From the NCBI RefSeq assembly GCF_016086655.4, contig NC_052136.2, forward strand, positions 52,134,492 through 52,198,491: a stretch of 64,000 nucleotides of DNA, read 5' to 3'. Below, in pieces: positions 10,660-21,239 of this stretch. The position numbers were made by a program, and so were the translations under genes. The DNA comes from Lepeophtheirus salmonis. Lineage: Eukaryota > Arthropoda > Copepoda > Siphonostomatoida > Caligidae. The number at the start of each line of letters is the position of its first letter. Position 1 is the first letter of the stretch. The notes beneath the pieces were generated by a model, which saw only the letters and a program-made list of their open reading frames with translations, ran no database searches and was not told the DNA's origin.

Positions 10660-11500
10660 AATAACACACAATCATTCCAAGTGGAAGAGGGCTTCCATTG
10701 ACTCTTGAGGACCTCCTGGATCAATGAAATTATAAGCTCTTTTTGTAGAACATCCTTACAAAGTGTGGACGGTGCTTTGAGGCAGTTTGTGAGTTGCTAC
10801 ATTGCTCCGTATACTGTATTGATCTATGACTCACAACTTTTTATAGCAGGTAGTATATATTTAAGATAATAAAAAAGTGAAACGATGTCTCCTATTCCTA
10901 ATTATGCTAATGGTAATACATCTCCTCTGGACTCTCTGACATGAACTCATAAACAGAGAGGACGTGAGTTCTTCTTACTTAACCATTTCTGAGTAGTTTT
11001 TGTGAAGGTGTTCTCAAAGATGACCCATGGCTCTTTACGGATAGCATTCCTGTCTCACCCCAGTCTATTTTCCCTTCAATCCACTATGCACATCAGGCTC
11101 TCTTTCTTCAGATCTCCGAATAAGGCTTTTTTAAGGTTTTACTCTTCTTTTTTTTGTTAATCTACCTTTTTACAGGAAAGTAAATGGTGTTAGGATTTCA
11201 AAACTTTAGTTGTCAAACTTTTTACATAGCCTTTTTATTATATTGAAGTACAGGTATGTTTTTACACATATTTAATTTTATTTTCATATCAGCATCAATT
11301 TATGAAAAGATAAGATTTTACCCTGCGTGCATATTTTTTGATTAACGTTTATTGACTCATATGGTTGAGTGGAAGAACGAGCTGAACTATTGATAGCCAG
11401 GATGAGTATCTTCTCGCCGATATTTACCACTTTTGCTTGAAGCTCTAAAGAACTCCTGAGGCCCCGTAAAAGGTATAGCATAAACAAAAATCTCGTTACT
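10660..11500. other. Less AT-rich stretch with decayed coding texture, unassigned
   Basis: 10680-11110 is clearly less AT-rich than the flanks and lacks homopolymer runs, which is typical of an eroded coding insert. On the minus strand it reads through pieces such as DRNAIRKEPWVIFENTFTK, with stops. It lies downstream of the minus-strand LINE relic at 11900-12640 and could be that element's 3' part. I cannot match it to a known domain. Confidence 0.35.
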
Positions 11501-11899
11501 GTAGAAAAATTATATTTGAGATGTAATGCCTCAAAAAGACATTGAGCATCTATAATTTAACAGCTTGCACAACGCTTCAATACTTCTTCAAAGAAGGCTC
11601 CATTCAGATTTTGGAGCAAGCTGATAAAGCATGGACACATACTGTCTTCTAGATCATCAAATGAATCCTTTTCTATCATTTGCAACCTTTATTTTACTCT
11701 TTTTTAATATGGAGAAAATCTGAAAAAGTATGTTTCATGAGGAATTTCTAAAGTGTTCCAAATTTAAATTATATCAAAGGATTTTATTATTGCACTTTGT
11801 AACTAATTGGATAACGGAGTCCACAAAAAGCTTCGAATTTATATAAATCCGATTGTTTTCACCTTCACTTTTTATATTTCATCCTAATAATGTTGTAGA

Positions 11900-12640
11900 G
11901 TCCAATTATTGTATGGAAGTAAATAATCCTGCCATCCAATCTTTCTGGGATGTGAGTGATTTTGACTTTCTTATATTAGCAGTTAAACCTGGGCTTAACG
12001 AAAGTAATTTAGATGTCAAAAGTTATGCTTATCGTAGAAATGATGTACTCCACTGCAACAAAAGAGAATACACTTAAATAATTCAAGTATAGCATTGTCA
12101 AATGTTGACCTTAAAAGCTATACACGTTTCTGAGACGCTGATAGAGACCATTTATATTTATTAGAAAAAGGGAAAGATAGGGCATCCTTGTTAGCATCTT
12201 TGAAATATCTCAAAATGCTGTTAACCATAATAAGAAAGGATTAAAATGGACGAAAACTTGAGAATCTTTCCATCCATATTTACAAAACTCATCATGAATC
12301 TATTACACAGTAGATTTCTGCGAATAAATTGGTGTGATATGGAGTCAAAGGCTTTTTGAAGTCAACAAGAAATACTGCAAACCATTAAGGATGTTTTTGC
12401 ATGATCATTAGCATCTTGAAGCTCCTTTTTTTTCAATGATTGTAAGGATGGAAATTTTGAAGGAGAGTGGAATAAGCTTATAAAAAAACAGTTTCAATGA
12501 TATTAATTAACTTTTAGGTGTTATGTACTAGTTCAAGAACCTGCATTACAAATATGTCTTCGATTATTTTTATTAAGTACGTCAGATCTTAGAAAGTACA
12601 ATCAAACAGCAAATAGGACCCTTTTCTTAAATACTCGGAA
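11900..12640 (-). pseudogene. LINE (non-LTR retrotransposon) reverse-transcriptase relic
   Basis: Reading from 12640 downwards on the minus strand: a LIKIIEDIFVMQVLELV block (N-terminal RT region); AVFLVDFKK joined by one frameshift to KAFDSISHQFIRRN (the DFxKAFDSI box carrying the first catalytic Asp, about 12330-12400); QQGCPIFPF (the RQGCPLSPLLFN box, about 12170-12200); a decayed stretch where the YADD box should be; and GLTANIRKSKSLTS (the GLxxNxxKSK box, about 11955-12000). This box order is diagnostic of LINE reverse transcriptases. The clade is not resolvable by eye. The YADD catalytic box is not legible and there are stops in every segment, so it is dead. Further open minus-strand frames at 11284-11700 may be its C-terminal portion. 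Confidence 0.75.
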
Positions 12641-15155
12641 AGAATGATAATAAACACCCTATAAGGAAGATTGTTCAGAAAAAATATATATATCATTAAA
12701 AAAATGGACAAATTACTTTCATCTACTCTATAAGTAAAGGAGCAATATTTTTTATGGAGAGAAACACAACTGTTGCTTTGGTCAGACAGAAGCAGGACCA
12801 CCAATTATTTTTTTTAAGATTTGGTTTTTTTTACTCGAAGGAATATGATTTCTTTGCCTTGTATTCTGGAAAAATGAGAATATTATTAATGTAACTATAA
12901 CAAATGTTCATTATATTTTGTACGCCAAACGTGATATCTCTGACTTTGATATCTCCAGTGTTCTAACGTTAGTAAAACTTTACCTACACGTTTTAAAGGA
13001 ATAGTCCTTTAATAAACAAACTCCAACATTTGGTATTTTTGACAGGTTATATATTGTATTTTTCCGAGATAAATAAATTTTTGTTTAATTAGCCCGTTTG
13101 ATTAAATATAAATATTTGTGTGTGTATTGATTTCAGTAATTCATTTGTGCTTAGTATAAATTAAAATATAGAAAAGCATTGTAGGCAAAAAAAAAATACA
13201 TTTTTTTGTAAGAATAGAGCTTTTTCTCAATTAAAAAAATTACTCAAAGCATTGGGAATGTCATCATATAAAAACACATAGATATGTAAAAGTAACCCAT
13301 CTCAGCATTTACTGATTAGAAAACACTAAAATCTTTATTACCTTAGAATAAGTTGATATATTAATTTCAATATTAATGAATATATATATTCACGATTGAT
13401 TGATCAATTACTGCTGAAGATATCCTCCCAGATCAAAATAATGATTATAAAAAAACCTTTGCAGAATTTTACAATAGTTTATAAACTTTGTATATCATAA
13501 AAGGTTAAATAATTGATAAAATAACAAACAACAATACTTATATATCAATGATAGGTCATTTATATAATTGCATGCAACAGAATCCAATTAATCTATTTGT
13601 CTTTAATGGAAAGATTTTATTAATGCTTAGAGTGAAAAGCGCACAAGGCAGTCACATAAATAAATTAGAAACGTTTACAACATGAGTTGATTACTTTTTT
13701 TGTTGTAAATATATAAACATATATATTTTTACTATAGTTTATGATTTTTATACAGTAAATATGTTAAATACTTTTGCGATTGTATAAAAGAATTCCTCTG
13801 AGATTAATATTCATATGATAATAATAGGCTAGTTGTATACCGTAATTTACCGTCTAACATGTATATAAATTCATTGACCTGAATTTTTTAAATTTTACCT
13901 TTGAGAAAAGTGTTTAGGTTTTCATATTTTAAGTATGCTGCGAGTGACAGTTTTTTTTTTTTGTAAATTTGAAACATTTTAGTTATATAAAGTTTTTGAT
14001 ACACATGTATGATGCCAAATATTAACTGTCTAAACAAATGATTATGGTATCTAAACTAAATGTACCCTATAGACTGTCTATATGTCTGTTCACAAATAAT
14101 CTGACTGAGCTAAACCAAAATTTGCAAGTACTTTTACTTTTTACTTACATGAACAAAAAGTAATAATTTTGATTACCCTAATATGGATTACCTTTTCTTG
14201 AAATGAATAACTATCTAGCCAAAGTTGAAAAAAGGAGATGTGTAAGTTGTGTTATATAAAGCGAAAATTTAGTAGGAACTAATAATTTATATAATATAAC
14301 GACTGAAATCATTTAGGTAAAGGGTAAGGACGATTTAAACACAAATATATTTTTTACTGTTAATAATTAACATCACAATATAGACATTCACTTATATTTA
14401 ATAATAATTTGAAATTTAATTCTTCAAGAATAGTTTAATAAAGATAAACCTACACATGTTTACTTTTTTGCAAAAAAATGAAATATTGTACACCCTATTG
14501 AACCTAAGCTCTATAAATAGTATTCCATCAGTCCTTATTTATTTGGTCTTTTTCAGCTTTTAAAACCCTTAGTTCTTAGAACTGTCAGTACTAGAACTAA
14601 TAATATAAATAAATAAATACACGTCATCAAAGACCAAACTTTATAAGTTGTTAGCATTGATATGTAGGACTGAACTAAATATAACCTAGTTTTAGCTGGA
14701 TAAGACTTCAGTTTTCAGTCTTACATACTTGCGAAAGATATATTGTTATAAACTTGTAATGAGATATCTACATATACTCAAAAAAAAAATCTATATGAGA
14801 AGTCTATTTTTTTATTTTTTTCCAAAAAAAATTGGCAAATTGAAATTGGTGAAGCAAATCCCTAAAAACATTTTAGCTCTAACTTTGCATAATCTTTCAA
14901 GTAATTAAATTTATCAATAATCAAAAACTATTCATAAAAATTGTCAAAAACTCCACTTAACAAACTACAAAAGAAATGCTAACCCTTGTTTGGGTGTATG
15001 ACTATCTCCGCCCGTCAAAGTGCTACACTAGCAACAAAGTGAACAAGACTACCACAGAATTTGTACATATCATTATAAATTTTCATTTACTTAATTCACA
15101 CTTGAATTTTAGTATAATTCGATTTATTATCTGATGAAATTCAATATTTGTATAT
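12640..15155. other. AT-rich intergenic DNA
   Basis: No coding similarity seen. Holds a small imperfect inverted-repeat unit at 14529-14672 (listed separately) and several A/T homopolymer tracts. Confidence 0.6.
14529..14672. repeat. Short inverted-repeat unit, possible MITE
   Basis: The left end, CAGTCCTTATTTATTTGGTC, is mirrored at the right end by the reverse complement of AAAGACCAAACTTTATAAG followed by TGTAGGACTG. The centre has a near-palindrome AGTTCTTAGAACTGTCAGTA followed by CTAGAACT. Length about 144 bases with no coding capacity. It could be a miniature inverted-repeat element or a chance hairpin. No target duplication is clear. Confidence 0.4.
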
Positions 15156-15160
15156 ATATA

Positions 15161-16412
15161 CAGTCATGCGTATAAGTATCGGTACCCCTTATTTTTTCTT
15201 CGATATTTTCAATAACATCAAAAAATAATAATAATAAGTTTTTATTCTTAATGATCATAATTTTGTTACGTTTAATTAACAGAAAATTATATAATAATTT
15301 AATTTTAGAGGAAATGATTAAAGAAAAGCATGGCAAAACTATGACATCCCTTTAATTAATAGTGAATTGGATAACCTTTATTTCTGATAACTTCAACTAA
15401 ATTTTTATTATAATTTACAATGAAGTTAAAACTTTAGAAGTAATATTTTGCTACTCTTCAGTACTAAATGTGTCTGAGTTCTTGGATATTTTTGGGTTTT
15501 CTGACATGAACCCATTTCTTAACTCGCTGCAAAGTTTTTTCAATAACATTGAGGGTTGGATTGAACGAAAGCCAGTCTAAAACCTTAATCTTGCTCGTTT
15601 GAAGCCCAGAAGATGAAAATTTACTGGTATGCCTTGGGTTATTGTCTTGTTGGAATAACATTTCACGACCAAGGCTTGCAGAGGATTTCAATTTTTCTCC
15701 TAACATATTGACTTAATCCTCTGTTTTTTCATTTTTCCATTCACTCTGACAAGACTTCTAGTACTTTTGGAAGAAATTAGCCCCAAAGTTTGATTGATAC
15801 GCCACCATGCTTTACTGTAGGTATAGTGTTACGATGAAAGAAGGCCTCTCCAGATTTCCTCCAAATAAACTGGATAGAACTGTAACCAATAAGCTCGATA
15901 ATGTTGACCAGAAGTAAAAATCCTTCTCCAAGTGTTTTTTGGCAAACTTTCATATTAATATAAGGTGTCGATATTTGATTAATGATGTCTGTCTTTGACT
16001 TCTCCCATTGTAGCCTTCTTTGCAAGTGAGGATGTACAATTATATTTGGTCTTGTCCATTATAGACAATAAGTATGAGGTAGTTCATCATATCTAAAAAG
16101 ATTCTCAAGGGAGCAAAAGTACTAAGATTACAGAAGCTCTCAACTCTCCTAATCTTCTCGTTTGAGTAAAATCATGTTAATATGATGTTCTAGATGTAAT
16201 AGCCAAAACTTTTTAAAGTGTCAATACTTATCCACATACTAGTATCTAAATAAGCTAATAAATCTTGACTAAAAGCTATGTAAAAAACAACATTTTTAAT
16301 AAATAATTATAATAGGAAGTAATTATTTCGGAACAATATATAACTTGGAATATTAGAATATCAAAGGAATTACAAAAAATATATAAGGTACCAATACATA
16401 TGCGTATGATGG
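15161..16412 (-). mobile_element. Tc1-like transposon, full length but inactive
   Basis: The left end, CAGTCATGCGTATAAGTATC followed by GGTACCCCTTA (15161-15191), is matched by the reverse complement of the right end, ATACGCATATGTATTGGTAC followed by CTTATAT (about 16384-16412). The element begins CAGT, as Tc1 elements do, and is flanked by TA-rich DNA (TATATATA on the left, GGTATATAA on the right). The span of about 1.25 kb is normal for a Tc1 element with short inverted repeats. It encodes one transposase relic on the minus strand. Confidence 0.9.
15464..16060 (-). pseudogene. Tc1-family transposase relic
   Basis: The minus strand gives KRRLQWEKSKTD-like text, then SIQFIWRKSGEAF, RNTIPTVKHGGVSIKLWG, MLFQQDNNPRHTSKF, KIKVLDWLSFNPTLNVIEKT and KKWVHVRKPKNIQELRH. 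These correspond to the Tc1 blocks YVWRKxGEA, NTxPTVKHGGGSIMLWG, QQDNDPKHTSK, WPSQSPDLNPIENLW and RKPxNLxEL. The second catalytic Asp is kept in QQDNN and the final Glu in NVIEK. The first (SDE motif) reads VNI and is lost. The paired-domain N-terminus is not readable and a frameshift separates the two halves. Confidence 0.9.
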
Positions 16413-16530
16413 TATATAATAGAGTTTGTGTCTTTTATGCGTGCCCGCACAGTCAAACCTAGGAGGCTGAAATTTTGCATGGATGCTTCTTTCGAAACTG
16501 TTCAAGCTAAGACTAACTTGTGGGGGATCA
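16413..16530 (+). other. Possible Helitron-type 5' end
   Basis: TATATAATAGAGTTTGTGTC, followed by a G/C-containing CCCGCACAG stretch and GGCTGAAATTTTGCATGGATG, resembles the 5' terminal text of many arthropod Helitrons (short TATAATA start, then a TGAAATTTTGCATGG-like block). It abuts the right end of the Tc1 element. No rolling-circle replication initiator or helicase and no CTAG-type 3' end was found, so this is a weak call. Confidence 0.25.
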
Positions 16531-17513
16531 TATTACGGTGGCTTGTGTAAAACTAAAAAAGAACAAAACATTTTTTGCAGCTGTAGGAGACAAGACAGGG
16601 TTTTAGTTATAAATCAAGAAGGGATTTGCGTTTCAAAAAACAACTATACAAATTAAAAACGTTTTGTAGATTTATTGAAAATTAAAAAAGTTATTGGCAA
16701 AAAAAAGATATCTTTGATCATTGATATTTTGTTTTTCTTTTTCGGTGCAAAAAAATGAGCTTTCAATAAAATATTGAATTCATAAAAAAATAAAGTTTGT
16801 ATAAATTTGTTTGGAGATTCGTTTGCATATAAATTTAACACATACAAATTTAAGCCAATTTAAATATTTATTTTTTTTCTGAACAATTTTTCAATTTTTA
16901 TCATTTTTGGTTTTTGTTTTGTTTTGTTTTCATATAACGTCAATTTTCAATTTGTAAGAAAAAAAGCCACAAAACGATGCATAGCGTACATAACTTTTTT
17001 ACTCAAACGCTACTCTATAGAATTGTCAATTTCTGTAACATTTTATAAAATAATTTTTCCAATATTTGCAAAAATGAACACGTTATGGCGAGTTATTTTT
17101 TGAAGATCATTATATTCCAAACCTTTTACGAATAAAACATTGGTAGGGCTTTGTTTCTCTTTACAATACCGATTTTTTTAAACTCAATTATGAAATATGA
17201 TTATTTAAAAAGATCACATATATAACAGTGGCATGGATACAATTAAACACGTATTGTTGATGTTTTTTTATAATTTATAAATGCAATTGCTAAATGAAAA
17301 TGATCCAAAAAAAAATTCTCAAAAAGAACGTTCTCTTTTTAATACTTTTTTCAAAAAAGATTATAATTGAGTTGAATTAAGGAAAATCCCAAATAAAGTT
17401 TTCACATTAGGACTTGAAACAAAAGTATGTATTGACGATCGATTTATTTAAATGCTGAAAAATTTAAATAGATAGTTTATATGTCGTTGGCAAAATAATA
17501 TTTCAAAAAAACA

Positions 17514-17563
17514 AAATACGATCAATGAGAGCTAATGAATGTTATCTCTCATTGATCGTATTT
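17514..17563. repeat. Perfect 18-bp-arm hairpin
   Basis: AAATACGATCAATGAGAG at 17514-17531 is followed by a 14-base loop, and the exact reverse complement lies at 17546-17563. Flanked by A-rich DNA on both sides. No coding context. Perfect conservation of both arms in a decayed region suggests a recent origin or a constraint. Confidence 0.9.
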
Positions 17564-18860
17564 AAAAAAAACAAAAAACAATGTAAATTCTTTTTAGAAA
17601 ATTATATGATAAATTTTGTATTGGTATAATATACTAACATATACGTATCTTCTTTTAGTAATTTTACACGCTAGTAGTCAGGTATCATTTTTATATCATG
17701 GTGTGTTATTACTTCATTGAGCTTTCGTAAAAACAAAAAAAGTTATTTGGTTATGGAAAATATTAACATCTTTTAGAAATTTATGGATGGAAATTTTTAA
17801 TAAAAAAGTCATTTACAAAAGGATTTTTTTTATAAAATTAGAAAGTAATCAAACTAATTTAGTTAAGACTCTGTACGATAATGGTGCATTTCAATTACAA
17901 AAAGCTATTCAATTTGGGATTATTAAAGTCAACAAAAGGTCAAAAAAGTTTAAAAATAGCAAACTTTGACTTATGACATACATAAGTATACTGAGTGGCC
18001 ATTCTAATTTAAACTGAATGTAAGTGATATATATTACAGAACATTATGAAAATCATACTACAGATAAAATACTTTTTATGAACATTAATAATAAACTAAT
18101 GGGTAAAGTTAATAGTTCAGACGTTTCTTCTCTTGATTTTAATATTAAAATATTAGGAGTATTACAAATTATATATATTATGTACTTGACTAACATATTT
18201 TATACAAAATATTATGATTAAATTCACTTTATAAAATGAGAATAAATTTATAGTCAGTATATCATTTGACCATTTTCCATAAATGCCCTTGAGCTTAGGA
18301 TAGATAAATGCAACCTAATTGCAACCTATGTTTTTTTCATATTTTATGAAAAATTAAATTTCGAACATGTAAATTTAAACGTGTTTTTTATAGCTCGTAG
18401 TTCTCAAATGTTTAATACAAGACAATTGAAGTGCATACGTCTAAAAAAGACAGACATAACTCTATAAATATTTAAACTTTTAACCAAAAATATATTTGAT
18501 TAATGAACAATGTGTAACATTGGAGGAGTATTGTTCCACTTCACCCCAACTATTGATTTGGAGAATTCGAATTTTTTGAGCTGAAATAATCAAGATTAGA
18601 AAATTAGCAAGGAGGTTACTGTGTCTTCCTATCGCAGCATTGACGACTAGTAGGCTGCCATAGTGTTCACATGGGACAACTTTTTGTAGAAGACCATACA
18701 TACGGCGTGGTGTAGAGCAGTTCCGAAGCGTCTGAGAGCTTTAGTTGTCACAAAATTTTTATTTTTCAAACTATCTTTTTACGTAATGGCAATCAACATA
18801 AAATTTCATTCAAAAAGAGTAATAGTTAATTTGGAGTTTACTGTCTTGGCAGTTGAAGTT

Positions 18861-18887
18861 GTATTTAGACTTATGGGTTACCCTGTA
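18861..18887 (-). repeat. Isolated Tc1/mariner-type terminal repeat
   Basis: The minus strand reads ACAGGGTAACCCATAAGTCT followed by AAATAC, close to the common ACAGGGTGNCCCAxAAGTCT ends of Tc1/mariner transposons. A 73-codon minus-strand frame (18480-18701) lies internal to it but shows no transposase motif. No partner end was found. Confidence 0.4.
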
Positions 18888-20542
18888 TATTTTCAACAGT
18901 ATTTTCAAAATATTGTTATGTTATGTGTATTTTAGTCCTAAAGATGTCGCAAGAAAATAAATATACTCTAATGATTCTGCGTTTTATGCATATATATTTG
19001 TTTCCCCATTTTAGTACTTAAATCTGTTTTTTTTAAATCAAGTGTTTAATATATTATGATCAAATACACTTTCAAATTTCATTTTTGCTAAATAAGAAGT
19101 ACTATTATACCTATTTATCTTTTTGAACTACATAAAACTGTCTTTTAATTTGTAAACATACGACATTTTTGTTATATTTAACATTGAAGACCGTTTTAAA
19201 TTTACATATTTTGAATTAGGCTACTGAGATGTTATTATACAAAATTGTATTTTCTTTGATGAAAAGGAGATAACTATTTCTAAACATATAATTATAACAC
19301 ATAAAAAGTCCTCTTTCTAGTATAAATTATCTTAACCAAGGATTGCTATGCCGAAGGCATTTATTAGCAAGAAAAGCCTGATTAATTTGAATATATATTC
19401 TCAGTGTGTAATTTTAGAAATCTGGATATCTAGACTAATTTGTACATATAAATAAACTGACATAGATAAAAAATACATACTAATTCAATAAATTAATTCT
19501 TTATTTAAATTCTTTGTCCATAGTTAAAATGTATACTTATAAATTTATGCAAAAAAAGTTTGGATCGAGTAAAAAAAATCAAAAAAGTTATAAAGATTAT
19601 ATTTAAATAATAAATAATGACATTTAAATTATTGAATAATCAAAATTTGTTACAAGATTTTTCATAAAAAAATTAAATAAAAAATTGGTTTCCTAAAATA
19701 TATGTGATTTGATGAACTGTTCAATTTATTTAATGATGATTTTTGAAGATCTAACACTGTAATCCAAAAAATAAAACTGGCATTTTTGGGTATATAATAT
19801 TAATATGAATTGTAAATTAGGTCAGATCAAACATAAATAAATTTGAATGACTGTAGAGCAGAAACTAGCAAAATATCATAATACAGAATGTATTAAAATT
19901 TCTTGAGAAAAAAGAAATATTTTTGCTACAAAACGATTACAATTCAATAACATATGTGCAATATTTAATAACTTATACTGTTTTTTTTTAAGAAATTCCA
20001 AATGGCCTATTTATTGTTTTAATTCGAACCTTAATCCCTTGATGGAGCCGCTTTATATATATGTATTTTTTTTCTAAATTTCCAATCTAGAGGCAGCCCA
20101 ACACATACTTTTAACAAATGATTTATCATTAAAAGATATTGCCGATTAATGTATTTTAACTGAAGAACAAGTTGAAATTTTTTAAACTTTTAATCGTTGG
20201 AAAAAATTTCTTTAGGTTTGTATTATCGAATAAATATGAACATCATTTTATACTATAGTCTTGAATTCAATAATTTTATCTAATAATGAGAATTTTATTT
20301 AAGTTAAAGACCTTAACTTCAACTTTTATAGAAAATTTTGAAAGAAAAATTAAGAATTTGTGAATTATGTTATGCGAAGGTTTTTTGATCATAACTCATT
20401 TGTATACATTATGTCTTTTGTTTTTTATAAATGTCATTTTTTATGCAAAATATATTCGTTTTTTTCCATAAAATCTTAATTTCAAAGACAAAAAATCGAA
20501 TAATCGAGAAATTGAGAGTGAACCAGAAAATACTCGATATAT

Positions 20543-21236
20543 TAATTGGGGAAAAAGTAATTTTGTAGTTCGCTACTTTTTTTAACATAGTATATAGGAT
20601 CATACGAAAATGGATTGTAAAGTTCTGAGAGTATAATAAAAAACGATTTCTTAACATTATTCCGCTTGGCCAGTTACAATTTTACTATCTGAACTGAAAA
20701 AATGCGTCAAAAGAGTTCAAGAAAATTTGCAATGTAAACGGGTCAGATCCTCTTTTGGTTTTTGTTGTACAACAGGGGCTTGAGCAACTTTTTTCCCGCT
20801 TAGTTCTGTCCTCAATTGTCAAATCGACCGTTTGAAGCTGGCGATCGAATGGAAGCGGCTAGAATTGGTGAATAGGAGACTACAAGACATAATCATTTAG
20901 TACGGCCATAGAAGGGGCAGCCTACATCTCTGGTAGCCCGGATGGGAAGTTATTATTCATTCACTTTACAGTTTGAACCTGGTAACAAATGACTACCTCA
21001 TGTTTTTATTTATGGCCAACGCGCTTGGGTGTACAAATATTGCTTCAATATAGGCCAGTGAATATTGGTTGTCCAAGTTTTTGCCAATAGAAACATGGCT
21101 TCTATAAGACGGGCATAAATTCTCGTAGGCAACAAGCCATCAAACAGAATGGGCATATTTGATTGAAAATTGAGCATATTTTATGAAGCATTGAAATAAA
21201 GTAAAAAAATACGAAATTACTTTTTTCCCAACCTAT
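20543..21236 (+). mobile_element. Irritans-like mariner, internally deleted
   Basis: The left end TTGGGGAAAAAGTAATTTTG (about 20546) pairs with the reverse complement of the right end, AGGTTGGGAAAAAAGTAATT (about 21234), the classic irritans-type mariner terminus. Inside, the plus strand shows QIDRLKLAIEWKRLELVNRR, then a scrambled stretch where HQDNARPH should be, PGWEVIIHSLYSLNLVTNDY (normally GWEVLxHPPYSPDLAPSDY), and a degraded C-terminus around 21080-21190 (QQAIKQNG-type). The third Asp of SPDL is replaced (SLNL). At about 0.7 kb it lacks the N-terminal half, so it is an internally deleted non-autonomous copy. Confidence 0.85.
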
Positions 21237-21239
21237 CAT

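Larger units (their letters stand above)
16530..20540. other. AT-rich intergenic DNA with one strong hairpin and one isolated transposon-like end
   Basis: No recognisable genes. Contains the perfect hairpin at 17514-17563 and a transposon-end-like motif at 18861-18887 (ACAGGGTAACCCATAAGTCT on the minus strand). Open frames at 17787-18221 and 20409-20657 are Lys/Asn/Ile/Phe-rich and look like chance frames. Confidence 0.55.
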
